This document shows positions 1 to 10,806 of a DNA stretch of 64,000 bases, piece by piece. Position 1 is the stretch's first letter. Each line of letters starts with the position of its first letter. This stretch comes from Cepaea nemoralis. Lineage: Eukaryota > Mollusca > Gastropoda > Stylommatophora > Helicidae. The notes under the pieces are model-generated. The model saw only the letters and a program-made list of their open reading frames with translations, was not told the DNA's origin and searched no databases. The stretch covers positions 516,001-580,000 of the forward strand of contig JACEFZ010011063.1 of the NCBI GenBank assembly GCA_014155875.1, in the 5' to 3' direction. The translations under genes and the position numbers were made by a program.

Positions 1-1445
1 ACGCCCATCCACATCCTACCCCACACATCCTCTCCCCACCCACACCTCAAACCACCCATCCCCCAGCCACATCTCCATCGACAACATATTTCCCACCCAC
101 ACACACAATCCCCCACCAACCCACACATCACACATCCACTCACACATCCTCAAACCATACACACACATCCCCACCAACTGACATGTCCCTACCCCCCCCC
201 CCCACACACACACACATCTCCCTAACCACCCATACATCCCCAATCCACTCACACACACCCCACCACCCACAAATACAACTTCCACCCACCCACACATGCC
301 TTAACCTAATCCCCCACCACACAATCCCCCACCCGCACATCACATATACCCCCTACCACGCACTATTCCCAACCCACGCACCACACACACACATATCAAT
401 CACCAACACATCCCTACTTACACACCACACACATATCCCCCACCCAGATACCACACAATATTCCCACCCACACCCACACAGATACCCTTACCCATCCACC
501 CCACATACCCCCACTCACACACCACAAAAATCCCCCACCCACACATACATACCTCACCCACACAATATCACCAACTAACACACCACACACCTCTCCCCAC
601 CCACACACGCATTCCCTACCCGTCCACCAACACACACTCACTCACGCATACATCCTCCACTACGCACCCACACACCCCCACCCACCCACTCCCAACCAAA
701 CATCTCTCGATCACAATACCCCTACCCCCACACACATCCTCCACCCACTCACACATCCCACCCCGACACATACAACTCCCTCACCCACCTACACATCCCT
801 AAGCCACTCACACACCCCCACCCACACATTCCCCATCCACACACACATCACCCACCCACACTCCCCCACATACTTCCCCCAAACACCACAATCCCCTGCT
901 CACCCACACATATACCCCACCCATACGCACATTCGCCACACCCATCACACACATCCCCCACACCACAAACTATCCTCCACCCATACCACCACAAACATAC
1001 CCTCCACCCACACATCATTCACACATCCCCCACCAACACACCGCACACATATCTCAAACCCACACACCATACACTTCTCCCCACCCGCCCTTCCATCCCA
1101 AATCCACCCAACACAATCCCCTACCCACACAACCCCGCCTCCCACACATACTTCCTCAAACCATCCACACATCTCCACCCACATAAACACACATCCCCTG
1201 CATCCGTCCCATACACATATCCTCCACCCATACACACATCCCCCACACCCATTCAAACACCCCTACTTTCACCCCCACACATCCATCCACACATCCCACC
1301 AACACCCACAAATACCACTACCCACCAAAACCCACACACCCCAACCCATCCAAATGCATACCCCCACCCACACCCCCCCCCACCCACACATATCCCCACA
1401 CTCACACACATCCTCCACATACACTCACACTTCCTCACATCTAGA
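1..1445. repeat. C/A-rich degenerate minisatellite
   Basis: The + strand is almost purely C and A, built from variants of CCCACACATCC with irregular spacing. Long open frames on both strands result from the biased composition and are not genes. The same kind of block recurs at 22563-24290 and 33425-33600, each time next to the same unique-sequence segments, so it is one module of a composite dispersed repeat. The block is cut by the window start. Confidence 0.85.
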
Positions 1446-1945
<500 letters not shown>

Positions 1946-2078
1946 GTAATGAACATGAGTTTATATTATGAATGATAAAATCAAATGGTATTTAACTGAT
2001 AATATGACAGATGAGAATACACAAACATATGGATTCGCGTGTTACATAACATGCGTGTTACATGACATGCATCTGCTC

Positions 2079-2080
<2 letters not shown>

Positions 2081-2129
<49 letters not shown>

Positions 2130-2448
2130 CTTTCATATACACACACTCACACGCATGCGCGCGCTCACACACACACACTAACACATCAACTCTCCCACTG
2201 TCTCACTCTCTAACACACAATCCTTCACACACACACAAACTCACTCTCTCAATCACACTCTCTCACACATACACATACACATGAACGCATGCACGCACGC
2301 ATGCACTCCCTCACTCACTCTCACACATACACGTACGAATGCATGCACTGACACATTCCCCCACCATTTCTCGCTCAATCACTCTCTCCACACACACGCA
2401 TGCACGTGCACACACACGCATTCACTCTCTCCCTCTCACTGACACCCA

Positions 2449-2512
<64 letters not shown>

Positions 2513-2520
2513 CGTTCCGA
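2081..2520. repeat. Second (CT)n and CA/CT-rich simple repeat
   Basis: (CT)n at 2081-2124 and 2453-2509 bracket a CA/CT-rich tract with ACGCATGC-type words. There is nothing coding. Short direct repeats of GAACAATTATA follow at 2540-2590. Confidence 0.85.
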
Positions 2521-2589
2521 CACGCACACACATATATAGTGAACAATTATAGTTAAAAATTATAATGAACAATTATACTGAACAATTAT

Positions 2590-3855
2590 ACCAGTAAATG
2601 AATTATGGTGGCATATAGTCGGTATGGATTAAGTATTGAAAGAGTTTTCGGTTAAATGTGTAGGGACTCATTGGAGTTTTCAGATCTGGAGGCAGGTCAT
2701 TCCATAAGTGAGCACCAGAATAGGCGAAACATGTTTTGTATAGGTCCAATCTAGGCTTTGAGACATGTAACAAATTTAGGCGCTTGCTGTTCATTGCATT
2801 AGATTGAATCAGCGGCAGAAGATACTCTGGGGTATTTTGAGATATAATTTTATTCACTAATTTGGCTTTGTTGAAAAGGAAGCGCTTTTGTAGTGGTAGA
2901 AGTCTTAGATGACTGTACAAATTATTACTTTCAACGTGCTTTATGTCATAAACCAGACGAATAGCGCGGTTTTGTAGAGAACATAGTCGTTTTAAATTAG
3001 ATTTAGGGCAACCATCCCAAACTGTGGAACAGTAATCGAGATTTGATTGGATATAGCATGTATAGAATATTTTTCGTGTGCTTTCGTCCAGGAAGTGCTG
3101 AATTTTAGCAAGTTGGTAAACTTTTTGTGCTATTTTCTTGGTAAGAGCGTGAACATGAGAGCTCCAGTTCAAATGGCTGTCTATTAAAAGCCCTAGTGTT
3201 TTATGTTCAATCACATTAACTATAGGTAACGTGCCCATGCGGAGTTCGAGCAGTGATCCAGTTATGGCTAGTGTCTGTAGTTTTTGTCTGGTCGTTATTA
3301 GCATGGATTTGGTTTTGTCGATGTTAATTTGCATGCGGTTTTCATTGCTCCATCTAGTAAGATTATCAAGTTCCTTTTGTAAAGAATTCTCTAATTCACT
3401 ACGGTTTTCATGACTCGTATATATAGTACAGTCGTCTGCGAATAGATCACAAGTTGTATTGATATATAAAGGAAGATCATTAATATAAACTGCAAAAAGC
3501 AGCGGACCTAGTATTGAGCCCTGAGGCACACCAATATTAAGCTGTGTGGGTCTTGATAGACAGTTGTTGAAGGACACGACTTGTTGCCTGTCGGATAGAA
3601 ATGACGTAATTATGTTCACCATGTTGGTACTTGTCTTCATTTGCTTTAGTTTTTAATTAAAATATCGTGATCTACCATATCAAAAGCTTTATTAAAGTCT
3701 ACAAACACCAGCTCCACAAATTCTAATGTTGTTGATGTTTAAGTGCCAGTTATCGGTCATTTTTGTTAGAGCACTATGGCAAGAATATTTAGGTCGAAAC
3801 CCAGATTGACTGTTAATTATTAGATCATCGTCAAATTGTCGAGCCCAAGATAATC
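2590..3855 (-). mobile_element. 5'-truncated LINE (CR1/Jockey-like), RT C-terminal half
   Basis: The minus strand encodes the C-terminal part of a non-LTR reverse transcriptase (2603-3640, 345 codons). It starts after a Met in the finger/palm region, has the QGSILGPLLF motif, then an FADD catalytic box (variant of YADD, near 3440), thumb, and the typical C-terminal NLDYCSTVWD segment. Upstream (3640-3855) the frame is broken, but RT motif A can still be read in pieces (FVDFNKAFD-like). No endonuclease or ORF1 is present, so this is a 5'-truncated copy. The 3' flank carries short AATTATA repeats. Clade assignment to CR1/Jockey is by motif style only. Confidence 0.85.
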
Positions 3856-3923
3856 GAGACAACACCGCCGTACAGACTCAGACTTCAAAAGAAGAGTAAG
3901 ATACCCACACCCAAGTGGGAGAA

Positions 3924-4868
3924 ATGGCCGCGCACATAAGAAAGTATTACTACGAGCCTCAGAAACCCGGAGCCAAATGTGGGGCCACCGCCTTAAAAAG
4001 AAACACTAAACTGAATGCTAAAAATATAGAGACTTAGTTACGAAATCAGGACACGTATACTCTACATAAACCAATCTGTCGTCGTTTTCAGAGACGTCAG
4101 ACAATAACCGGTGGTATAAATCAACAGTTTCAAGCCGACTTGATAGATGTGCGACTACTACAAAGATACAACAATGGGATGTCGTACCTAGTGACGTGCC
4201 TCGATGTGTTTAGTAAATATTCTTGTTCCATCCCGACCAAGAAGAAGACGGACAAAGAGCTAGTCGAGGCGGTGAGTAAAATCTTTGCCGATAGACAACC
4301 GATAAATTTTCAGACCGACAAAGGGTCAGAATATGTCAACCGGTCATTTTAAAATTTCTGAAAGACCAAGGTGTGCATTTCTTTACGACTGAGAATGAAG
4401 GCGTTAAAGCCGCGATAGTGGAAAGATATCGAACCCTTAAAGAAAACATGTTGCGTTATTTCACCAAGACCAATACACTACGCTAAGTTGACGTGATAAG
4501 TAAGCTGATCAGAAGACAGTAGCATCACGAAAAGTCCATTTTACAGAAGGGGACCGAGTCAGACTGGCTCAACCCAAATAGCCTTTTGAAAAGGGATATA
4601 TGCCCGCGTGGACAGAAGAAATTTTTTCCGTCATCGTATAAACTAGACCAGTCCTGTGACATATGTGTTAAAAGACGATTCGGAACTTCAAGGTTCATTC
4701 TACCGAGAAGAGATTCAAGCAGTCTGAGATAAACAAGTGTATCAGATCGAATCAATCTCACAAGAAAGACTCAGGAGAGGTGGTGGTAAAGAGTATTTAG
4801 TAAAGTGGTTCGAGTATAATTCGTCATTCAACAGTTGGGTTTCAAACCTAACCAGATACCGAAACTAA
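3924..4868 (+). pseudogene. DDE integrase with C-terminal chromodomain (broken)
   Basis: The frame opens at an ATG at 3924 and reads the usual N-terminal region of F54H12.3-type integrases, but meets a TAG at 4035. It continues in the same frame through the catalytic core with the first Asp (QADLIDV) and second Asp (FQTDKGSEY). At about 4350 the frame shifts by one; the third acidic residue then appears in KAAIVERYRTLK. Past several more lesions, a chromodomain-like segment (KEYLVKWFEYNSSFNSWV) ends at a TAA at 4866-4868 that overlaps the next ATG. The protein would cut and join element ends; this copy cannot be made intact. Confidence 0.8.
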
Positions 4869-5134
4869 TGGAAGAAACCATGAAATCTAGCTCACAAAAT
4901 AACTCACCCAGCGAAATAACTTCGATCTGGTGGCTGTTTGGACAGCGAATACCGCGGCTAGAGATTGTCTTCTTCTGTCAGATGATAGTTATATACATTG
5001 TCATTGGCTAATCACTATTCACTCTGTCTCGAGGCGGCGTCGAAGCACCCGAGGGCAAACTTTGGATTGCTCTAATAAGTAGTTGTCTGGGTTACCTATT
5101 ACCGAACCCTAATTATCTACGAGTTTCTACGTGA
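4868..5134 (+). pseudogene. Small two-transmembrane-segment protein (broken)
   Basis: It starts at an ATG that overlaps the integrase stop and reads 88 codons, with one in-frame TAA at 5009. Two hydrophobic stretches are visible, one around residues 30-46 (IVFFCQMIVIYIVIG) and one near residues 67-80 (LWIALISSCLGYLL). A small hydrophobic protein at this place is typical of F54H12-type elements as I know them; its function is unknown. Position and overlap support it more than its sequence does. Confidence 0.6.
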
Positions 5135-5846
5135 CATTACCGAGCAATGCTTCACCGAAAATGTTTCCCAATGATACTCCAGGTCACTATTTCGTCAAGT
5201 TACCGCAGACTATTGAGGTGAATCAACGCTACGCGGTTTGTCTGGCCGAAATTCAATTTCCCAACTACTACTGCAATGTGATAGTGAATGAAGTGTGGAT
5301 AAGATACATCCAACCCAAAGGAGAAGTAATAAAATGGCCGTGTCCCCCGGGGCTGTACAGTTCACCAGACGCGTTTATAGCGGAGCTGAATGACTAATGA
5401 AAGACCCGGAGTCGGGTGACAAGATGCATGTTAGATTCCATTTCAACAAAACACCAAAGAAAGTCATCGTGAAAATAATTGAACCGGGGGCCACTGTTAC
5501 TTTTAGCGACAAATTGCAAGAGCTATTACATATAATTGAAGGTGACGGGTCATTAGACTCAAATAACGACCTGAAAAATGTCTACGTCTACTGCGACCTC
5601 ATAGCCTCCAGACCAGTTGGAGACGCCATGGTTCCATTACTAAGGGCTGTTACTGTTATGAACCAACTCTCAATCTCGGTGTTTCGCATCTACGTCAAAC
5701 CACACTATGTGCCATTGAGTCGGTATTCCTTCGACATGGTGGAGATCCTTTTAACCACTGACACGGGGACAACGATCTCATTTGCCAGCGGAACTTCAGT
5801 GCTGACGTTAGATTGTCGCACGCGGAAACATTCAGACCTAGAATAA
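5119..5846 (+). pseudogene. Penton/minor-capsid-like protein (broken)
   Basis: The reading frame contains the FYVTLPSN start characteristic of these element proteins, but the expected initiator is ACG at 5119-5121, suggesting ATG to ACG decay. The first frame runs to a TAA/TGA pair at 5393-5398, and coding continues one base out of frame from 5397 to 5846. Conserved-looking parts include a KLPQTIEVNQRYAVCLAEIQ strand region near the start and a VEILLTTDTG...FASGTSVLTL C-terminus. The family is thought to be a jelly-roll virion vertex protein; that role is inferred from known Polinton-like relatives. Confidence 0.65.
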
Positions 5847-5878
5847 TGGTGAAATATGTGGCGTAACGGCGAAATCCC

Positions 5879-6606
5879 AAACTTTACGAAGACTTTTACT
5901 GCAACCAAACTGGTCATGGCATGCCGGTGCTTGTAGGTGGTCGGAGTCAGAGAGGACGTGGTATCGGGAGTTTCGTCAGTGGACTCGGTCGCACGATTCT
6001 ACCCTGGTTAAAGACAGGAGGTAAGGCTTTACTTCGTAAAGGTGTCGGCACGGGTCTGCGAGTTGTCCAAAACGCTCTAGCTGGCAGGAATGTTGGAGAA
6101 GCCTTTAGAAATCACGCCAAACAAGCCGGTCAACGTTTACTGCAAGGAGCTGTCGAGCATGTTAGCCAATCAGGTAGTGGTATTAGAAGAAAGAGACGAC
6201 CAGCATCACCTGATGAACCCATCTATCCATCATGTGCCATGCCGGCGGTCATGTTCAGGCATCTCACTCGTCACCAGAATCGTCTTTCTGTCTCGACCAT
6301 GCCAGGTGGCTAAGCCATCCAGGTATTTACTTCTCCGTCTTCCCCTTGGTCTCTTCCCTTCGATCTTACCAATCGTCACCAAGTTCTCCAAGTCATTTTT
6401 TATCATAACATGCCCAACAAAGTGTGACTGTCCACGTGTAATGACTCTAATAAGTTTACGATCTTCATTTTCTTCTTGAAGGACTTGCTCATTGGTTTTT
6501 ATGTCTGTCCATGGTATTCTTTGGTGAACCCAGTAAACGTATAAAACTGACCACCGCACCTCGTCGAGCTCATAAGAAGAAGAAGTATTCGGATATTTTC
6601 GCATAA
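5879..6606 (+). pseudogene. Basic core-like protein interrupted by a LINE
   Basis: The frame is open upstream of the first ATG at 5921. It encodes a glycine/arginine-rich protein (GGRSQRGRGIGSF, then an Ala/Val/Leu helix with Lys/Arg) resembling small core proteins of Polinton-like elements and adenovirus pX-type proteins. At 6222 a 303-bp LINE fragment enters. The gene resumes at 6525-6532 and ends with a strongly basic tail (RRAHKKKKYSDIF) at TAA 6604-6606, which overlaps the ATG of the next gene. A nucleic-acid condensation role is inference from composition and context. Confidence 0.65.
6222..6524 (-). mobile_element. 5'-truncated RTE-like LINE 3' end, 8-bp TSD
   Basis: Minus-strand coding gives the C-terminal tail of an RTE/BovB-like ORF2 (RIPWTD, HVMIKNDLENLVTIGKIEG, GRRRSKYLDGLATW), the same family as the larger LINE at 33.9-39.5 kb. 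TGAACCCA occurs at 6214-6221 and again at 6525-6532, forming an 8-bp target-site duplication that brackets exactly the foreign segment. The insertion splits the core-like gene of the Polinton-like element, so it is younger than that element. Confidence 0.8.
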
Positions 6607-7901
6607 TGGCTCACATTCACCCTCATTCTTGCGAGCGTCTTCATTCTGGTTTGGATCTGTTTAGCGTATCACCCACGTAAACGGCGGTAGAAGAGGAGCA
6701 GTGTGTGGAGATACATCATCTCGCGTTTTTAGCTCCATGCGCACCTATAGAATTTGTTATATCTGGTACCAATGAAGAGTATCTGGATCTGCTTAACACG
6801 TTTTTACACTTCAGAGCAAAAGTCACACTACCCAACGGTGACAAACTACCACCCACGGCTGACGTCGTCCCGGTCAACTATTACCTGCACGGTCTGTTTT
6901 CTCAAGTGGATGTCTCACTCAACGACACGCTAATCACCCCTAGTGAAAACACACATCCGTATAGAGCCTACCTGGATGCCACTCTGAATCATGGATAGGA
7001 AGCCAAGAGAAGTCATCTCTATTAGTATGATACAGCCAAATTTCTCGATGACGCGCAAGGCGATAACAACAACGGACTAAAAACACTACGCCAACTAGAC
7101 AATGAGAGTCAAGAAATAGATATGATGGGTCGGCTACACGCCGATATTTTCGTGCAAGATCGCTACATGATAAACGGGGTGGATTTGAAAATTAAGCTGA
7201 CTCCATCGTAATCTACCTTTAAACTCTTGGCCCCCGACGGTGCAGTTGGTTACTCATCTATTATAACATATGCCACGTTTGTGGTTCGTAAAGCCAGACT
7301 AAACCTTGCCATCGCTCTTGCCCATGAGAAGCCTTGATGAGAACCAACGCCAAATTCCCAGTCAAGAGTGTGGCGCTAAACACATTAGCTATCCCTCGGG
7401 TGTTGTTATCTCATACTCAAGACAATCTGTTTATGAGTAAAACACCCACTCGCATCGTGATTGGACTTATTACATCAACCGCCTTTAAAGGCACCTTCAA
7501 CGCCAATCTTTATAATTTTCAAACCTTTGGACTAACGTATCTGAACATAACTGTCGATGGCCGATCTGCCATCAGCAAACCCTTAACCATGGACTTTGAC
7601 AGTAATCAATACGTACGAGCCTTTTTTGGTATTAATCTAGCGATGGGTCTGGTGGGAAAGGACGCCGGTAATTCTATTGACTATAAAAAATATAAACATG
7701 GCTATACACTTTATGCCTTTGATCTGAGTCCCAGTTTACTGGACGGATAATCAGTTTGAGATGCCGAGAACTGGACCTTTAACACTGGAATTTAAGTTCA
7801 ACTCACCCACACCAGAACCATTACAAGTCGTCGTCTACGCCGAGCACGACGGGATAATTGAAATATCCAAGACCAGACAAGTGCTAACAGATTACGCCTA
7901 G
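6606..7901 (+). pseudogene. Double-jelly-roll major-capsid-like protein (F54H12.2-type, broken)
   Basis: The ATG at 6606 overlaps the previous stop. The span is about 431 codons, close to the usual length of F54H12.2-like proteins. Lesions include an in-frame TAA at 6678, a stop near 6998, stops around 7209 and 7335, and a stop near 7748. Recognisable blocks are the LDLFSVSPT N-terminal motif, APIEFVISGTNEEYLDL, VNYYLHGLFSQVDVSLN, GRLHADIFVQDRYMINGVD, the HTQDNLF region, and the C-terminal VVVYAEHDGIIEI...RQVLTDYA ending at TAG 7899-7901. The family is regarded as a virion shell protein of Polinton-like viruses; this copy is dead. Confidence 0.75.
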
Positions 7902-7903
7902 TC

Positions 7904-8113
7904 ATGGACACAGACCAGATTACCAGAATACTACTAGCTGATACGTATGTGAGCCGGTTACAGGTCAGAGTGTGCGCTCGAGGTGAGTTACCTAGACACC
8001 TAGATAGAACCAGACCAGCGGCGTTTGTCGTAAACAGTGACCCCAGCAATAAACCGGGTTCCCACTGGATCGCCATGTATTATCGCAGACTGCGCAGAAG
8101 AAATCATTCCTGA
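7904..8113 (+). pseudogene. Adenain/Ulp1-like cysteine protease N-terminal fragment
   Basis: The ATG at 7904 lies two bases after the capsid-gene stop. The product has FVVNSDPSNKPGSHWIAMY, the context of the catalytic histidine in the Polinton-like protease family (GxHW). The frame ends at 8113, and the downstream Asp and Cys boxes are not seen in an obvious continuation, so it is truncated or frame-broken. The role would be virion-protein maturation. Confidence 0.6.
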
Positions 8114-8440
8114 TTCAACGGGCAAGACGGCATTTACCTGCAAAGCGTTGTGGAACGTAATGAGCACGGCAAGGCACGTAGAGCGCCCTGGTCATCCACT
8201 GCACCTGTATTCGTCTCCAGTCGTCTCGACTTGTCTTGCCACTGGACTCAGATGGACTCAGGCGAGAGAGTGAGGTCGACGAATTGAGCAACTCTTCCTC
8301 ACTTAAATCCAAATCATCGCGCAAGTCATTCTTCATAAAGAAAAAAAAAAAAAACATAGAGCTTATGATAGGTGGTTCCCCTCTGAGACCCGTGATACAC
8401 ATAAACAGCACTTTATTAGTAGTAGAGGTAGTGTACCTGA
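8114..8440. other. Right flank of Polinton-like element, no gene seen
   Basis: There is only weak coding signal (an FNGQDGIYLQS-like reading near 8117) and a poly(A) run at 8341-8354. I find no terminal repeat that fixes the element end. Confidence 0.4.
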
Positions 8441-8450
8441 CTGTGACCAG

Positions 8451-9089
8451 ATCTGTGTCTACATCCATGATCTATACTTGCAGTTAATCTGTATATGTAA
8501 TCTATATCTGTGTCCACATCCATGATCTATACTTGCAGTCAATCTGTATATGTAATCTATATCTGTGTCTACTTCCATGATCTATACTTGCAGTCAATCT
8601 GTATATGTAATCTATATCTGTGTCTACATCCATGATCTATAATTGCAGTCTGTATATGTAATCTATATCTGTGTCCACATCCACGATCTATAATTGCAGT
8701 CTGTATATGTAATCTATATATGTGTCTACTTCCATGATCTATACTTGTAGTCAATCTGTATATGTAATCTATATCTGTGTCTACTTCCATGATCTATACT
8801 TGCAGTCTGTATATGTAATCTATATCTGTGTCTACTTCCATGATCTATACTTGCAGTCTGTATATGTAATCTATATATGTGTCTACATCCATGATCTATA
8901 CTTGCAGTCTGTATATGTAATCTATATATGTGTCTACATCCATGATCTATACATGCAGTCTGTATATGTTAATCTATATCTGTGTCTACATCCATGATCT
9001 ATACATGCAGTCTGTATATGTAATCTATATCTGTGTCTACATCAATGTTCTAAACTTGTAGTCAATCTGTATATGTAGTCTATATCCTT
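8451..9089 (+). repeat. 51-bp satellite, left block
   Basis: About 12 tandem units of 51 bp, with 55-bp variants where CAAT is inserted after CAGT, read CTATATCTGTGTCTACATCC then ATGATCTATACTTGCAGTCT then GTATATGTAAT. Because 51 is a multiple of three, long open frames occur on both strands; these are artefacts. The block continues at 9352-9917 and 16902-17130, so it was once a single array, later split by a SINE and by a 7-kb LTR element. Confidence 0.95.
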
Positions 9090-9096
9090 TGTCTAA

Positions 9097-9344
9097 GCCG
9101 GCCTACCTGTCCTAGGTGTTAACGTCTTTATCCGTAATCCCGTATATTCTCGTGCGTAACGTAACCTGTACGAGAATCGGTAGAGGTTCACGTCGCGTTC
9201 GTAACTGACGGGGTATGTGAGCCGGTCGCAAAGAAAGCAATGGCAAACTACTGAGCATAATCTTGCCTAGTACATCAATAGCAGTGGAAAAATGCTGATG
9301 TCACTGCAAGGTCTTGTAAGGGATATGTGACAAAAAAGAATATG
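9097..9344 (+). mobile_element. SINE (tRNA head, RTE-like tail), 7-bp TSD
   Basis: This 248-bp insert starts with GCCGGCCTACCTGTCCTAGG (a decayed A-box region) and carries the body motif AAAGCAATGGCAAACTACTG. It ends with GGGATATGTGACAAAAAAGA. TGTCTAA at 9090-9096 and 9345-9351 forms the target duplication in the 51-bp satellite. A second copy in reverse orientation lies at 32436-32678 with the same ends, which confirms the boundaries. The B-box region is degraded here. Confidence 0.8.
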
Positions 9345-9351
9345 TGTCTAA

Positions 9352-9917
9352 ATACATGATCCATACTCGCAGTCAGTCTGTATATGTAGACTATACATGT
9401 GTCTGCATCCATGATCTATACTTGCAGTCTGTATATGTAGTCTATATCTGTGTCTACATCCATGATCTATACTTGCAGTTTGTATATGTAATCTATATCT
9501 GTGTCTACATCCATGATCTATACATGCAGTCTGTATATGTAATCTATATCTGTGTCTACATCCATCATCTATACTTGCAGTCTGTATATGTAATCTATAT
9601 ATGTGCCTACATCCATGATCTATACTTGGAGTCAATCTGTATATATAATCTATATCTGTGTCTACATCCATGATCTATACTTGCAGTCTGTATATGTAAT
9701 CCATATCTGTGTCTACATCTGTGATCTATACTTGCAGTCTGTATATCTAATCTATATCTGTGTCTTCATCCATGATCTATACTTGCAGTCTGTATATCTA
9801 ATCTATATCTGTGTCTTCATCCATGATCTATACTTTTAGTCAGTCTGTATTTGTAGTCTATACCGGTGTCATCATCTATGATCTATACTTGCAGTCTGTA
9901 TATCTAATCTATACCTG
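9352..9917 (+). repeat. 51-bp satellite, middle block
   Basis: About 11 units continue the array at 8451. The last unit is broken after ...TATACCTG by the LTR element that starts at 9918. Confidence 0.95.
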
Positions 9918-9974
9918 TGTCAGAATCTCGAATGTCTCCAACCGAGATGCAGGAACATCGTTACGACCCTGACA
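9918..9974 (+). repeat. Collapsed 5' LTR of the Gmr1-like element
   Basis: The first 49 bases (TGTCAGAATCTCGAATGTCT onwards) and the last 9 (ACCCTGACA) match the ends of the 3' LTR at 16359-16901. The intervening ~485 bp are missing. A canonical TG...CA end is kept. Confidence 0.75.
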
Positions 9975-10806
9975 TGTGTGAACGTGGTGGCATCGTCCGG
10001 CTTTAAATTAATTAAGATTTGAACCTAGATTTGTAAACGTGAGGACTTTTGTCCAGCTTTAATGTACATTTAAATGTGAACGTAAAGGCTCATCCTTATA
10101 TATTATTAGATTTTTTGAATATGGAGGCTAGATGTGAACGTAAAGTACATACATTTGTTTGATCTTGTAAACGTGTAAAACATCAGTGATTGTGTAACTT
10201 GTCGCCATTTTGACCTTGTCGACATTGTGAAATCGTCGCCATTGTAACCTTGTCGCCATCTTGTAAACTTGATGTCTATGTCCTTACTGAATGTCATCTT
10301 GATGTAAGTGATGTGTCATCAGTGTTGTAGAGTGTTGAGATATATTTAGATTGTCTTTGTGAAGTTAGTTGTGGAAAGCAGAAAGTTTCGGAAAGAAAGT
10401 GACTTGTGGTTTTGAAAAAAATTGTTGACTGACGACATTACGACCTACAATTACACTCAACGCCATACAAACCTAATCAAAACTTAGTGACAAGCATACA
10501 CACCACATCAGATAGACGCTAATTTATTTCCTCCAAAAACAAAGCAGGTTTTCTGTGCCATCTGAAACCCTTGCCCGTAGAGGTCATTTGTGTTTTGAAG
10601 TAGCGACCCTACGGTTCCTAGCCCTGATGTGAACCGTTCTCCACCGCATCCAGTACACTTGAGTATATATTTCTTTTCTATATACTTTCGGATGCAAATT
10701 TGGGCACAAATTGTAAGTTGAACACAATTGTAAATTTTTCACTTTACTAACACCTTGTAACAAAGTGTGTGTGTCTGACAACTCATTTGCATTTAAATTT
10801 TCCATC
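9975..10806 (+). other. 5' untranslated leader of the Gmr1-like element
   Basis: This is non-coding. It holds short imperfect repeats of the word TTGTCGCCAT around 10200-10260. I cannot assign a primer binding site with confidence, although GTGGTGGCATCG directly follows the 5' LTR. Confidence 0.5.

Larger units (their letters stand above)
3856..8340 (+). mobile_element. Decayed Polinton/Maverick-like element (F54H12-type)
   Basis: Six tightly packed same-strand genes recall the animal transposon group annotated from C. elegans F54H12.2/F54H12.3: integrase with chromodomain, a small two-TM protein, a penton-like protein, a basic core protein, a double-jelly-roll capsid-like protein and a cysteine protease. 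Stop/start overlaps of the taATG type occur at 4868 and 6606, as expected of compact virus-like genomes. Every gene carries stops or frameshifts, and I see no DNA polymerase B or packaging ATPase and no terminal inverted repeats, so it is a partial fossil. Family identification is from recognised sequence features. The ends are approximate. Confidence 0.75.

Noticed and set aside
8451..9839. Tyr/Ile-rich repeat protein frames on both strands
   Set aside because: The 51-bp period keeps all frames open; no start context, and divergence is not codon-like.
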